Source: Monodelphis domestica (Eukaryota; Chordata; Mammalia; Didelphimorphia; Didelphidae). Taken from it: a stretch of DNA of 64,000 bases. The notes below the pieces were generated by a model. That model saw only the letters and a program-made list of their open reading frames with translations. It made no database searches and had not been told where the DNA came from. Within the stretch, counting starts at the first letter, position 1, and each line of letters starts with the position of its first letter. The stretch spans positions 105,904,200 to 105,968,199 of the forward strand of contig NC_077228.1 of NCBI RefSeq assembly GCF_027887165.1. Direction: 5' to 3'. Positions 12,193 through 24,089 of this stretch are shown here, in pieces. The position numbers and the translations under genes are program-made.

Positions 12193-12329
12193 TTTTTTTC
12201 CTTTCTCCTTTTTTTTCTTTTCTTCCCTACCCTTCTATTCCCCCCCTATTTCTGCTCTCCTCTCTCCTTCTGCACATTCTCTTTATCCCTTATTGCTCTT
12301 ATGTACCCTGTAGGGTAGCTGAGGATAAG

Positions 12330-13925
12330 GTCTGTAAAGGGCCAGCCTTAGCTCTTGAGGTTCACCCTAGATTAAACCCTAAAGTCTCTGCAGTGCCCGG
12401 AGGGCAGGTGAAGGTGGTGATGGTGGTGGTGGTGGGACAGAGCTGTTTCCTCTCTTGCACCTGGCCCTAGATAAAGGAGAGCAGATGGACCAGGCCCAGC
12501 CCTGATGCCTGGAGAGAGAGCTCAGATTGAGGGGAACAGGTGGAGACTGCAGACTAGGGTGTGAATGTATTCAATTCATGAGCCCTGTGGGCAGAGTGCC
12601 CAGCTTGGGGGGCAGCAACAGCTGGGTGGTATGGGGGAAGGCACAGGAATGATGGGGAGTGGGCTAGTCCTGAGAGAAGGAGAACAGAAGACAGAGAGAT
12701 AGGGAAGGAAAAGGACTTGGGCTATGGCCCCTTGAGGCTCTCAGCCCCCATGACCCTGCTTGCTATGGCAAGAACAGCTCAAGGGTTGATCTATGTGGCC
12801 TAGGGACGCAGCATGACTAAATTGGCACAGGAAGAGAGGGTGAACCCAGGGTACCCCTTTTATGCCCCTTCTCGGCTTCATCCACCTGTCCTCTGCCTCT
12901 CCCTAAACCCAAGGCATTTGGGCCATGTCAGCAGCTGTGCCAGTCCCTTGGCAGGGGCGGGGGCAGCGAGCAGCTGCCATCTCCCTCCGTAGCTCCCTCT
13001 TTGGGGAGAGGCAGGCACACAGGCAGGCTGAGACCTTGGGGAAAAACGAAAACATATTCATGGACTTCCTGAAGCCTGGCTGTGTGTTAGCTAAAACATC
13101 GTGTCTGGATAATGCAGTTGTGGTAGAAAGAGTGAGTGAGGTGGGCTTTGAATACCAATTTCCTGAAGGCAAGGAAGGCAATCTATAAATAATCTTCCTA
13201 GACTGTGCTTGGCTAAATTTCCTCCTTGCTAGAGGCATAGGAATGATGGAAATGACCTCAGTAAGTCTGGCGACTATGAGAAATAGTTCATTGGAATAAC
13301 CTGGGGAAACAGGCCTTTAACCTTACTCTTGCTTCCATTCCTTTGCTCTCAAGAAAGGTGTTTTTTTTTTGTGTGTGTCTAAAGGTCTAGCCCCTTTGCC
13401 CCTTTCCCTTCCTTCCATGCCTTTTCCCCCATTCCTCCATCCTCACTTTCAGCTCCTCTTCCTCCACCTCTGGGGAAACCAGCCATTGGACAACCATGAG
13501 CTGCTATCGACTCTTCTCTTCTCTTTCTCCCATCAAGCCAGCAGGGGGACCCCAAGCCCTAGGAACTCAGGTCCCTGACCAGGACAGCCACATTGATGCT
13601 TAGGAAGCTCATTGCATTTCTGATCCCAGAGGGCACCCTCTCCCCAGCCGACATGCTCCCTGTTGGCAGCTTTTTAGGAAAGAGGAGCAGAGGAGTGGGG
13701 AAGAGGATGCTCTTATGAGCTCTGTAGTCATGCATTGTGTGGTGGAGATGCTGTGGCTGGGAGTGCGGGTGGGGGTGGGAGGGGGACAAAACCTGGTGGA
13801 CCGGAGGAGTCAATGCCTGCCTCCCTCCCCGTCCTACTTGCAAGGATTACAAGGAGAGGGAGACACTTTCTGAATTACTGCCCTCTTCTACACATATGGA
13901 CTGAGATAGAGGGAAGGCAGGCAAG
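12330..13925. promoter_or_regulatory. Repeat-poor GC-rich island upstream of ADORA1, possible regulatory region
   Basis: About 1.6 kb with no recognisable interspersed repeat between SINE/L1 material and the L2 at 13930. It has a GGT run at 12417-12434 and three CAGCTG E-boxes (12619-12624, 12932-12937, 12971-12976) plus CACCTG at 12883-12888. Open frames here (87 to 111 codons on both strands) overlap one another and look like chance frames. It could be an enhancer or a distal non-coding leader exon. Confidence 0.35.
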
Positions 13926-13929
13926 TGAG

Positions 13930-14345
13930 AGTCAACCAGATAGTAAATACTTATTAGGTACCACCTAGGTGCCAAGCATCATGCTGAGCACTAGGGGTAC
14001 AAAGAGAGGCAAAAGGCAGTCCCTGCCCTTGAGGAGCTCCCGGTCTAATGGGGGACACAACATGCAAACAACTAAGTACATTCAATTAGTGATTGTTTGT
14101 AGTATAGGATAACTATTTTGGATAATAGGATAATTGGAAATTGAAAATAATAAAAGGAAGGAACTAGAATTTGACTTCCTGTAGAAGGTGGGCTCTTAGC
14201 TGGAACTTGAAAGAAAGTGGGAGGCAGAGATGAGGAGGGAAGAGTATTGCAAGCATGAGGGACAATCAGGGAAAGCATCTGGTGCTGGGAGATGGAGTAC
14301 CTTGTTCAAAGAACAAAAAGGAGGCCAACATTCCTAGATTGATGG
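13930..14345 (-). mobile_element. LINE2, antisense, first segment
   Basis: Antisense L2 3' end (ACTTATTAGGTACCACCTAG, GCTGAGCACTAGGGGTACAA, CTGCCCTTGAGGAGCTCCCG) running into the region antisense to ORF2. It continues after the AG array and the L1 insertion at 15400. Family call is from memory of monotreme and marsupial L2. Confidence 0.75.
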
Positions 14346-14705
<360 letters not shown>

Positions 14706-14751
14706 GAAGGTATAAGAAGGCAGGAAAGGTGCAGGGCAGGGGAGAAGGTTT

Positions 14752-15400
14752 TTTAAAAATTCTTATTGTCATGCAAAACACACTGTATTGGCTATTGTTG
14801 TAAGAGCAGAATCATACATAACCCAGGATAAAACCAGATACACTGATATGAAAGACAATCCCAACAGTTCTTTCTCTGCAGGTAGGCAGCATTCCCAGTC
14901 AAGTCTTTCAGGATTGTCCCAGATCATTGCATTGCTTAGAGTAGCCAACTTTTCACAGATAATCTTTGTCTAATATTGCTGTTACTATGTATCATGTTCT
15001 CCCAGTTCTGCTTATTTCACTCTGAATTAGTTCCTGCAGATCTTTCCAGCTTTTTCTGAAATTGTCTTGCTTATCATTTCTTATAGCACTATAATATTCC
15101 TTTGCAACCATATACCACAATTTGTTTAGTCATCCCCCAATTGATAGATACCTCCTCAATTTCCAATTCTTTGCCACCACAATAAGAACAGCTACAAATA
15201 ATTTTGTAAGAGTAGGTCTTTTCCCCTTTTTTATTATCTCTTTGGAATACAGACTCAGTAAAGGCGCTATCAGATCAAAGTGTATGTGCTGTTTTATAGC
15301 CCTTTGGGTATATTCCAAATTGACCTCCAGAATGGATCCAGAAAGGATCAGTTTGCAACTCCACCAACAATGTATTAGTGTTCCAATTTTCCCACAAAGT
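14752..15400 (-). mobile_element. 5'-truncated L1 3' end inserted in an antisense L2
   Basis: The minus strand reads a decayed ORF2 C-terminus and the 3' UTR of the same L1 subfamily as the 11.4-kb copy (for example GTTCTCCCAGTTCTGCTTAT on the plus strand). It lies between two parts of one antisense L2 (13930-14345 and 15400-16020). Confidence 0.85.
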
Positions 15401-15609
15401 GGAGAAGTTATGAAGAGCTTTGAATGTCAGATAGAAGAGTCTCTATTTGATCTGATAGGAAGGCGGAGTTTCTTGAGAAGGGCAATGACATGGTTAGCTT
15501 GAGATTTTAAAAAAGTCACTTTGACATCTGAGTGGAGGATGGACTGGAGAAGGGAAAGATGAGATAGGCAGGTCTACCAGCAGTCTATAGCAATGGTGTT
15601 AAGGGCCTA

Positions 15610-15807
15610 CTGTAACCACCAAAATGTGGTCGCCAAAAATGTGAATGTTAAAAACTGTAACTGCCAAACTGTAAAGGATAATTTTAGTGTTTTGACTTAA
15701 AATCTAAAATAAGTGGTCGCCATGGGAAATTCCCAAAATATGAAAAATACCCAAGTCAGCTGGGATTTATGGAGATTTTAATTAGCATAAATGAAGGAAT
15801 TAGGGGA

Positions 15808-15857
<50 letters not shown>

Positions 15858-15875
15858 ATAGCCAAGCAGTAGAAA
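15610..15875. mobile_element. Unidentified 266-bp insertion flanked by 9-bp direct repeats
   Basis: AAGGGCCTA occurs at 15601-15609 and 15876-15884, matching the L2 position that normally reads GAGGGCCTG. The insert contains the decamer GTGGTCGCCA twice (about 15627 and 15713) and an AG array at 15808-15851. No terminal inverted repeat is obvious. It could be part of an endogenous LTR or a SINE; unassigned. Confidence 0.55.
15808..15851. repeat. (AG)n microsatellite
   Basis: About 44 bases of AG inside the unidentified 266-bp insertion. Confidence 0.97.
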
Positions 15876-16256
15876 AAGGGCCTAGTTTTTAGATTCACAC
15901 TACATCAGGCTGGTGGCAGTGTCAGAAGAGAGAAGGGAGAAAATTTGAGAGCTTCTGTAAAGGTAAAATCAGTAACAATTGGTCTTTTCCTCTGATCTGA
16001 AGTTGGAGGTTAAGGAAAGGCAATCCTTATCTAGCATGCAAGGTCCAAGAGGTACCTGCTGTAGCCACAAAATGATTGAAGGGAATAGGGGATGGGCATG
16101 CTGTGCAGGGGAGATTTTTTTCCTGCTCAGCTGCTACTGTGGATGCCTGGGTTGAGCAGTGATGCTATAACTAGGGTTGTGTTGGTAAATATTTAACAGC
16201 TGGTTGTCTGAAAAAAATGTACATGTGAAACACTTTAATCCACATTATTAACAGCT

Positions 16257-16515
16257 AGGTGGGCACCTAGGAGGCACAGTGAACATTAGGAGAACATTAA
16301 ACTTGGAATCAAGAAGACTCATTTTCTTGAGGTCAAATCTAGCCTCAAACATTTACCAGATGTGTGACTCTGGGCACTTACTCCTGTTTGCCTCAGTTTC
16401 CTCATTTGTTAATGAGCCAGTGAAGAAAATGGCAAAGCATTTCAGTATCTTTATCAAGAATACCACCTATAGGGTCCTAAAGAGTGGAACATGACTGAAA
16501 TGATGGAACAACAAC
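16257..16515 (+). repeat. Marsupial SINE, long-tail form
   Basis: GGTCAAATCTAGCCTCAAAC, GAAGAAAATGGCAAAGCATT and a CAACAAC end. Confidence 0.85.
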
Positions 16516-17039
16516 ATTATTAACACTTTCTCCCTCACTTTCTTAAGTCTAGAGACTCAAAGAAGGAAACAATAAATCAAGTCCAAATTGGTAGTTTTCT
16601 GAGATATTAATGATCGCACTGAAAAATTAAACAATCTCTCTCTATCCTAGCTAGTTTGAACTGGCTACAGCATATATCTAGCTGTAAATGTCCTGGAAGG
16701 GAAACTCCTGGTATAGAAAGGGAAGGTAAGAAACGTGCACAGAAGGGTAGGAATGGGGCACTGCTGGAGGATAAGGGTAGATAAGGTGGTATTGGAGCCA
16801 AGCCTTAAGGTTAACCCTTCCAAAGGAGACTGGAAAGTGAACTAACTTTCTACCCTCTAATTGGTTGATGACATAGACTTTTGGGGTCAGGCCATTATCA
16901 GACCTAACACAGTAGAGGCTCCTGACTCCCTAGTTTGGAAACTGGGATAGACAATAATACAATTAGGTAGATTCATGACTGATTTAAGAGCTGTACTCAA
17001 AGACTAGTTCTTTATGATTCAATGTTAACTCAGAATGAG

Positions 17040-18060
17040 GTCCCCAATGGGGTATCCCAGGCTTTTGAATTGAACATTTTGATCAATAACTCAAAATCAA
17101 AGATGAAATGCTTGCCACAGTTATAGGTGATCCAACACTGGGAGGGATCGTTAACACGCTATATGACAAAGGCAAAATCTAAAAAAGATATTGACAGGTT
17201 AAATCTAATAAGAACTTGAATTTTGGATTTAGACCAAAAATATAAACTCTATACTTGGGTTTAAAAAAACAACTTCACAAGTGTGATATGGGGGAGGCAT
17301 GGTTATACAGGGGTCAGTGACTTCTCTGGAAAAGGTCTTGGTGTTTTAGTAGATCATAGCTTCAATATGAATCAAGAGTATGACATGGCAGCCAAAAAAG
17401 CTAATGCAATTTGGGGACTTTGTTAAGAGAGATAGAGCAAGGGGCAGCTGGGTGGCTCAGTGGATTGAGAATTAGGTCTAGAGACAGGAGGTCCTGGGTT
17501 CAAATCTGGCCTCAGAAACTTCCTAACTGTTTGACCCTGGGCAAGTTACTTAACCCCCATTTCCTAGCCCTTACCACTCTTCTGCCTTGGAACCAATACA
17601 CAGTATTGATTCTAAGATGGAAGATAAAGGTTTAAAGAAGAGAGAGAGGGATAGCATCCAGAAATAAGGAGGTAATGATAGCCAGACTGCACTCCATCCT
17701 GGTCAGACCTCTTCTGGAATATTGTGCTTAGCTCTAGGCATCATAGTTTATGATAGAATAAAAAGCATATAGAGGAGAACATCCAGAATGGTGAATCCAT
17801 ACCACAGGAGTTAAAGGAATTGACTGTAGTGAAGAAAAGGCTTGGAGGGAGGGAGGAATAGTGACTTTCTTTAATTTTGAAGGACTGTCCTGTGGAAGAA
17901 TTGAGCTGTTCCATTGGACCCCAGGAGGGTTTCTACCCTACAGTAGGCACAAGTTACAAAGAGGTCAAGTTAGGCTTGATATCAGTAAAAACGTCATAAC
18001 TAGAACTCTCCAGAAATGGAGTAGACTGGCATCAGGAGTGGATACTCCCTCACTTTATGC
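17040..18060 (+). mobile_element. CR1/L3-like LINE, about 800 bp, with a SINE inserted
   Basis: 17040-17440 and 17640-18060 read as one decayed CR1/L3 3' portion (GACATGGCAGCCAAAAAAGC, CTGGAATATTGTGCTTAGCT, TTAGGCTTGATATCAGTAAA). A plus-strand SINE (17441-17637) lies in the middle. Confidence 0.65.
17441..17637 (+). repeat. Marsupial SINE, short-tail form, inserted in a CR1/L3 element
   Basis: Well-preserved: GGGGCAGCTGGGTGGCTCAG to GGAACCAATACACAGTATTG. Similar AAGAGAGA-type flanks suggest a target-site duplication. Confidence 0.93.
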
Positions 18061-18266
18061 CTGACTCTGTATCCACTGAGTCCCCTAGCTGCCCGGTGAG
18101 ATCCCTTCTAAGACAGGAGTTCTGTGTTCTACTACACACATTTGATTGTGAAGTTGTTTTTTCTTTTATCAGTTCCCCAACTCTCTTTCCAAAGATTCCA
18201 CACAACAGTTCCCAATTCTGCCATTTGGACTGATATGATCAATTATGCTTACAGTTTTCCTAATGT

Positions 18267-18466
18267 TTTTTTAAGCCCTTACCTTCTGTCTTAGAATCAA
18301 TACTGTGTATTGGCTCCAAGGCAGAAGAGTGGTAAGGGCTAGGCAATGGGGGTTAAGTGACTTGCCCAGGGCCACACAGCTGGGAAGTGTCTGAATCCAG
18401 ATTTGAACCCAGGACCTCCCATCTCTGGCCCTGGCTCTCAATCCACTGGGTCCCCCAGCTATCCCC
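18267..18466 (-). repeat. Marsupial SINE, short-tail form
   Basis: Antisense, well-preserved: GCCCTTACCTTCTGTCTTAG to GGGTCCCCCAGCTATCCCC. Confidence 0.9.
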
Positions 18467-18804
18467 TAATTTTCCCAATATTGAACAAGCCCTACATGCT
18501 GGGTATAAATCTGGCTTGGCTATGGTGTAAATTCTTGCCTTTGGGACCAAACAGAAAAATTCTAATACTTTTCCCACATGTCAGTTTTTCAAATCCTTGG
18601 AGATAACGACTATCTTCCTTCCTCTTGCCCAAGGTCACTAGTGTCCAGAGTTCAAGTGAATGATCAAGCTGAGACTCAAACCCAGGGCTTTTGAGTCTAA
18701 GTCCTGGGTTCTTTCCACCAAGATGATGCCGAACGGTGACGGAAATAGACAAGAATGGAATAAACCATACATTTGGGACTTACAACACAGCAGGTTGTAA
18801 GGGC

Positions 18805-18900
18805 AAGAACCTTGTTTTAGCTAAGCTTTGTAACTCCCTCAGTACCTAGCACAGCATTCTCTGGATAAGGTAGATGCTTGAGGAATATTTGTTGAATAAA
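18805..18900 (+). mobile_element. LINE2 3' terminus
   Basis: CTCAGTACCTAGCACAGCAT and GGAATATTTGTTGAATAAAA match the L2 3' end. Confidence 0.65.
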
Positions 18901-19274
18901 AGCGGAGCCGTGGTTGCGATTAGGGACAATTTTGTTTTGTTTTGTTTTCCATTTTGTTGGAAGCTGGGCTTGACTCCAGGATTTGGTGCTGGGGATGGGG
19001 GCCAATTAGGATGGGGGGCAGCACTAAGATTCTGTTTCTCAGGGAATGGAGCAGGGTGGGGCATGGTGAATATTTCAGATTTTTCCATAGGGTGTAGTGA
19101 GGGGTAAATAGTTCCAATTCTATGTTCTGAGACCTAGAAGGGAAGGATTAATGGTGGGAAGAATCACTGTGGGACTAAGATTGTAATGCATACTTAGAAA
19201 GTTTGCTGTGGATTCCTGGGTGTGAAGGGGCAGTATGGGGCCATTCCTTAGGCAAAGAGGATATGCCTGATCAT

Positions 19275-19278
19275 ACAT

Positions 19279-19313
<35 letters not shown>

Positions 19314-19440
19314 CACATTTATTTATATATTTATTTTCATATATTTATTTTTAAATATATTTATTTATATATACACAAATATATACATATGTATACATAT
19401 ATAATAAATATAAACATAAATAAATAAAATAAACATATAT
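19275..19440. repeat. AT-rich low-complexity block
   Basis: Interleaved ATAT, ATGTAT, TTTAT and AAATA units, almost no G or C. Confidence 0.9.
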
Positions 19441-19489
19441 ATGGGATCAGGCATATTCTTATTATATATGTATAGCATATATATAAATA

Positions 19490-19699
19490 AAAAACTAAAA
19501 ATAATCCTTACCTTCCATCTTAGAATCAATTAGTAACTATTGTTTCCAAGGCAGAAGAGCAGTAAGAGTCAGGCAATTGGAATTAAGTGACTTCCCCAGA
19601 TTCAGACAGCCAACAACTGTCTGAGTCCAGATTTAAACCCAGGACCTCCTGTCTCTAGGCCTGGCTCTCTGTTGTCCATTGAGCCACCTGGGCTACCTG
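19490..19699 (-). repeat. Marsupial SINE, short-tail form
   Basis: Antisense: CCTTACCTTCCATCTTAGAA to CATTGAGCCACCTGGGCTAC. Confidence 0.87.
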
Positions 19700-19719
19700 A
19701 GCTACTTATATTTAACTCA

Positions 19720-20580
19720 AGCAAAATCTCATATTTCCAGAAAGTTTTCCCTATTTCTACCACTTTACTACTTGGTGCCCACAAAACTCCTAGATTTTCG
19801 GTGCTATTTTACATGTTGATGTTTCCTTTTCCATGATATTTTAACACCTCTCTTCTCTGCCCTCCACCACCATCTCCACAGCAAATGATTACAACCTCCC
19901 TGAGGAGCAGAGGCCCCAAATCTTATCTTTCTTTTGTTGCCTGTTGTGGGGTGACTGAGGATTTTTCAGGAGCCCCAAAATTTATTGAGCTTAGTCCTTA
20001 TTGATTAAGAAATAAGCATGCTTCTCCCCCTTGTATCTGCACAGCAAACTTTCTAAGAATGGTGTTATGCTCAAAATCCTCATACTCATTCTTTTAACCA
20101 CTAGCTATTGGGCCTCAGTTTCCTTCTCTGTCCAATGAGGAAGAGCCCCTCTGACCTCTAGGATTGATTTGAGGATATATAAGGTCTATTAAGAAACCTC
20201 TGAGAAAGAACTGCTAATCTCTCTGGGACCTGAACTCTATAAGTACTCCCACAAAGGGAAGGAAAGGACTCCCAGCAACCAGGAGTTCCCTTAAAGCCTG
20301 GTAGAGATTTTCTGTGTTTTTTTTTGTAGAGCCTCAAATCTGCCTTTCCTCATTAAGTCCAGTCTATTCTTGGCTCCCAATGCAGACTGACTGCTGTCTT
20401 GGGAACAGCTAGAATGCTGTCGAAAAAGTTCAATTGTCCAACCAAGGGGTGGAGGTGGAGGAACCAGACCTAGACGAAGACCAAGCTGTTCTCACTCTAA
20501 GTGATTCCTTCTCTGCAGTTTGAATGGCTTGACTCAACACTCCATCCATATCTCCTGGGTTCTAAATTACCTCCTGCTTT
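19720..20580. other. Unique DNA, nothing recognised
   Basis: Between a SINE and the TCTG array. No repeat or gene identified. Confidence 0.5.
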
Positions 20581-20586
20581 TATACA

Positions 20587-20737
20587 ACCCCTTCCACTTC
20601 TCTCTCTGTTTCTCTTTCTCTGTCTATCTGTTTCTGTCTCTCTCTGTCTGTCTGTCTCTTCCCTTCTCTCTCTCTCTGTCTCTTTCTCTCTGTCTCTTTC
20701 TGTCTCTGTCTCTGTCTCTGTCTCTGTCTCTGTCTGA
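20587..20737. repeat. TCTG/TCTC microsatellite region
   Basis: Mixed TCTC, TCTG and TCTT units, ending in (TCTGTC)n just before a SINE. Confidence 0.95.
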
Positions 20738-20916
20738 AAAACCCTTACCTTCTATCTTAGTATCAGTTCTAAGACAGAAGAGTAGTAAAGGCATGAAGTA
20801 ATGGGAGTTAAGTGACATGCCCAAAGTTACACAGCTAAGAAGTGTCTGAGGCCAAATTTGAATCCAGGACCTCCCAACTCCAGACTTGGTGCTCTGTCCA
20901 CTGTATTACCCAGCTA
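20738..20916 (-). repeat. Marsupial SINE, short-tail form
   Basis: Antisense, directly after a TCTG/TCTC microsatellite: ACCCTTACCTTCTATCTTAG to CACTGTATTACCCAGCTAG. Confidence 0.87.
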
Positions 20917-21083
20917 GTACCCACTACCACCATTTTTTAATCAATTAGAATAGACTTCCATACCAGTTCATCCAGTGGGATTTTAAGGACTTTTTTCACT
21001 TAGTCTAAAGCCTTTAATTGATTGATCCCTCTTCTTACCTGATGAAGGTATCAGGGCAAAGCATCTCAAAACTTATTTTAAGT

Positions 21084-21334
21084 GTTGTAGGTCAATTGTT
21101 TCAATTGTGTATGACTCTATGATTCCATTTAGAGTTTCTTGGCAAAGATACTGGGCGAGGTTTGCCATTTTCTTCTCCAGCCCATTTTACAGATGAGGAA
21201 ACGGAGGCAAATAGGGTTAAATGAGTTGCCCAGGGACATACATCTACTAATGTCTGAGGCTGTTTTTGAGCTCAGGAAGATGAGTGTTCCTGACTTCTGG
21301 TCTAATACACTATTCACTGAGCCATCCAGCTGTC
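21084..21334 (-). repeat. Marsupial SINE, long-tail form
   Basis: Antisense: GAGTTTCTTGGCAAAGATAC, CAGATGAGGAAACGGAGGCA and a GAGCCATCCAGCTGTC head. Confidence 0.88.
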
Positions 21335-21779
21335 TTTACTTTAGGTGATGGGGGGGGGGAGGGCGTAGTTAAGGTCACTAAGTGGTCTTCTACCCTTACA
21401 CTCATCATCTATCATACTTCTTTATACTTAGTTAACATTTAGTAGTTGTTGAGTTGAATTGAATCTAAGACATGAGGACTGGGGCAGATGAACAAGAATC
21501 CATATTTTTAAAGTCAGTCTTATTAAAAATAATGTCAGGATCCTAAAGTTCAGAAAGTGTGTAGCTGGAAATGCTAAGGTTACCAACAAAGGGACTCTTA
21601 AAAGCTTATGTTGGGGTTAAGAGGAAGTTCAAGGAAAGGTTAAAACTTCTGATCAGAATGGATGGGATGATGACAATGAAATACAGAGAAGAAGCAGGAC
21701 TTGTTAAATTTAAGCCTTAAATCTTATTTTGCTTCCATTTTCTCTGCCAAGGAGAATGATTTTCATATTGGGAAGGAGA

Positions 21780-22800
21780 GAACAAAAATCATTAACAAGG
21801 GCTTGAATTCAAGTTAAATGAGGAAATAGTAAGAGATGATCATGTCAGAAGTGATTAATGAGTAACTATTACTGACCTATGAAAAGCTGTGAATAGCTAG
21901 AGATGGTCAAATGTCCCAGTTTTCAAAAAAAAGGAAAGTGGATAAATCCTGACATCTAGAGCTGGTGAACTGGACTTCAATTTCTGATTCTTGAAATAAT
22001 TATTTGAGATCTCTAAGAACCATCTTCCTGAGTTCAAATCTGGTCTTAGACATGTTCTAGCTATGTAACCCTGGGCAAGTCACTTAGCCTAGTTTGCCTT
22101 AGTTTCCTCTTCTATTAAATGAGCTGGAAAAAAATGGCAAATCACTCCAGTATGTCTGCCAAGAAAAGCCCAGATGGGGTCACAAGGAATCAGACATGAC
22201 TAAAAAAGGCTAAATAATACCAGAATGATCACAGATTCTTCAAAAACAGGTTACTTGAAATGAAGAAGCACTGCTCTTTAAAGCAGAGAGGCAGAGGACT
22301 GTGGGTATTGAATATTACTTATGCTATTAGATATGATCACTGTGTTGGTCGGTTTAGCTTAACTACTTTCATTCATTACCAAGGAGGGTTCTAGATAGTA
22401 TTGGGAAATATAGTGGGAAATAACATTGGTATAAAAAAAGAATAAATGAAGCATTAAATGAGAAAAAGAATGCTATGCCATAATAATTTTGTTGTACTTC
22501 CAGATAAATTAAGGGAATGCCAGATAAAGTATTCTTAAATTCCAGTCAGATATTTGATGATCTTTCAAGACACGCTTGTGAAAAGATGGAGAATTTATGG
22601 GCTAGATGAGAATATACATCGAGGTGGATTCAGAACTGGTTGGATGATTGGTCCCAAAGAATATTTCTTGGTGTTTTTGCCCTAAGCTGTTCAAAATTTG
22701 AATTGATGAGGTGTATGTAGGTGGCATGGTTATCAAATGTGTAGATTATAGGAAACCTTCAGATCAAAAGAAGTCATCAGCATGCTAAAAGGGATGGGCT
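21780..22800 (+). mobile_element. Possible CR1/L3-like LINE remnant with a SINE inserted
   Basis: AAATGTCCCAGTTTTCAAAA and CTAGAGCTGGTGAACTGGAC resemble the 61.4-kb element; the sequence after the SINE (22014-22210) continues in a similar style. Weak, read by eye. Confidence 0.35.
22014..22210 (+). repeat. Marsupial SINE, long-tail form, 5'-truncated
   Basis: CTGAGTTCAAATCTGGTCTT, GAGCTGGAAAAAAATGGCAA and CAGACATGACTAAAAAAGG. Confidence 0.83.
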
Positions 22801-22982
22801 GAATATAATAATATTTAATTGACTAGAAGTAAATATAGGAACTTCTAGCTCTTCACTACCTATTCACTCCTCCATTCCTATCATCCTGACTTCTATTCCT
22901 TCCATTGGTGGTTTGGGAGGGAATGAGAGGGAGTAGTGTCCTGGCAAGCTTCCTGAGCTTGCCCATCTGGTAGTGCCCATGG

Positions 22983-23201
22983 TCAGTAGTTGGTGCTGGT
23001 GATGGTGAGGAAGGTGGGCTCCTTCTCCATAATGATTTTCCTGCTCATCGATGGCTTTGGGTTCCCAGATGGAAGCAGGACTTGGTAGTCTGGAGGGTCA
23101 CTGCTTTTCTTGGGGCTCTTGGGTTCAAAGTCCTGGTCTGTTTCCATATAGATCTTAGGAGAGGTGCTAGTAGAGCTGGTGGTGGTAATTTTGATTTTCA
23201 T
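22983..23201 (-). other. Unrecognised 72-codon open frame
   Basis: Starts MKIKITTTSSTSTSPKIYME and contains F-E-P-K-S-P-K-K-S-S-D-P-P-D-Y; rich in Ser, Thr, Pro and Lys. It lies in a stretch without recognised repeats. No poly(A) tail, splice signals or known domain are seen. It could be a pseudogene fragment or chance. Confidence 0.25.
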
Positions 23202-23344
23202 AGCCTAATCAGCCTCCTGTCTCAATGTGCCAAGCACCATGCCGTTCAGTGAAAATGGGGGAGGAAAAATAGTAGAAAGATGTTATATTAGGAAACTATC
23301 ATAATAGTACAAGTGAGAAGGGATGAAGGACTGGTTTGTATGGC

Positions 23345-23572
23345 CTTAAGAGGCACTCTGGATAGAATGCTGGGCCTGAAGTCAGGAAGATTCAGTTCAA
23401 ATCTGGCCTCAGACATTTACTAGCTGTGTGACCCTGGGCAAGTCACTTAACCCTGTTTGCCTCAGTTCCTCATCTGTAAAATAAGCTGGAAAAGGAAACG
23501 GCAAACTACTCCAGGGTCTTTGCCAAGAAAACAGCAAATGGGGTCCCCAAGAGTCCAACTTAACAACAACAC
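23345..23572 (+). repeat. Marsupial SINE, long-tail form
   Basis: GTGTGACCCTGGGCAAGTCA, AAGCTGGAAAAGGAAACGGC and a CAACAACAC end. Confidence 0.88.
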
Positions 23573-23780
23573 TAGAGGAAGGAGGGAGGGTTGCAGGAGA
23601 CTGGATGAAGAAAGATGACTGAGATTTTGAACTTGGTTGATTGGAAGGAGAGTGGAGTCCTCAGTAGAAATAAGGAGACCCGGAGAAGATATAGGTTTAG
23701 AAGAGAAGATAATATACACGTCTTTCCAAAATCTAAATTGATTAATGAGTTCCTTGTATTTCCCCATCAGTCTCATAACA

Positions 23781-23970
23781 CAAGGGACTCTTAACCTGGG
23801 GTCCATGAACTTGTTTTACAAAATATCCTGTTAACTGTATTTCAATGTAATTGGTATCCTTTGTGGTCCTATGTGTCCTATGCATTAAAAAACATTATTC
23901 TCCAAACTGGTCCTTAGATCTTACCAGACCACCCACAGGATCCATGACACAGAAAGGGTAAGAACCCTTG
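23781..23970. mobile_element. Short hAT-like MITE (about 190 bp)
   Basis: The left end CAAGGGACTCTTAACCTGGG and the inverted right end CAAGGGTTCTTACCCTTTC form imperfect terminal inverted repeats. The pattern resembles old mammalian Charlie/MER-type elements. The flanking octamers TCATAACA and CCTTAGAC do not match, so the insertion is either old or mis-bounded. It is non-coding. Confidence 0.55.
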
Positions 23971-24089
23971 CCTTAGACAATCTCTCTTCTTCCTCACCGG
24001 GGTTTTTTTGATCCTTATAAGTATCCCATTTTTCTTGGACCTGCTTCCCCCAAAGCACCTTAGGCCAATGAGAGCTTAACCATCCCTTT

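Larger units (their letters stand above)
15400..16020 (-). mobile_element. LINE2, antisense, second segment, interrupted by a 266-bp insertion
   Basis: Continuation of the copy beginning at 13930 (GAAGAGCTTTGAATGTCAGA ... GGCTGGTGGCAGTGTCAGAA). The antisense ORF2 region is decayed. The segment is broken at 15610-15875 by an unrelated insertion. Confidence 0.72.

Noticed and set aside
17441-17637. Possible tRNA gene from the GGTTCAAATC box-B-like motif
   Set aside because: The motif is the promoter relic of a tRNA-derived SINE and recurs in dozens of copies; no cloverleaf is kept.
22983-23201. Exon of a neighbouring gene such as MYOG or MYBPH
   Set aside because: The peptide has no bHLH, Ig or FN3 features and does not read like either protein.
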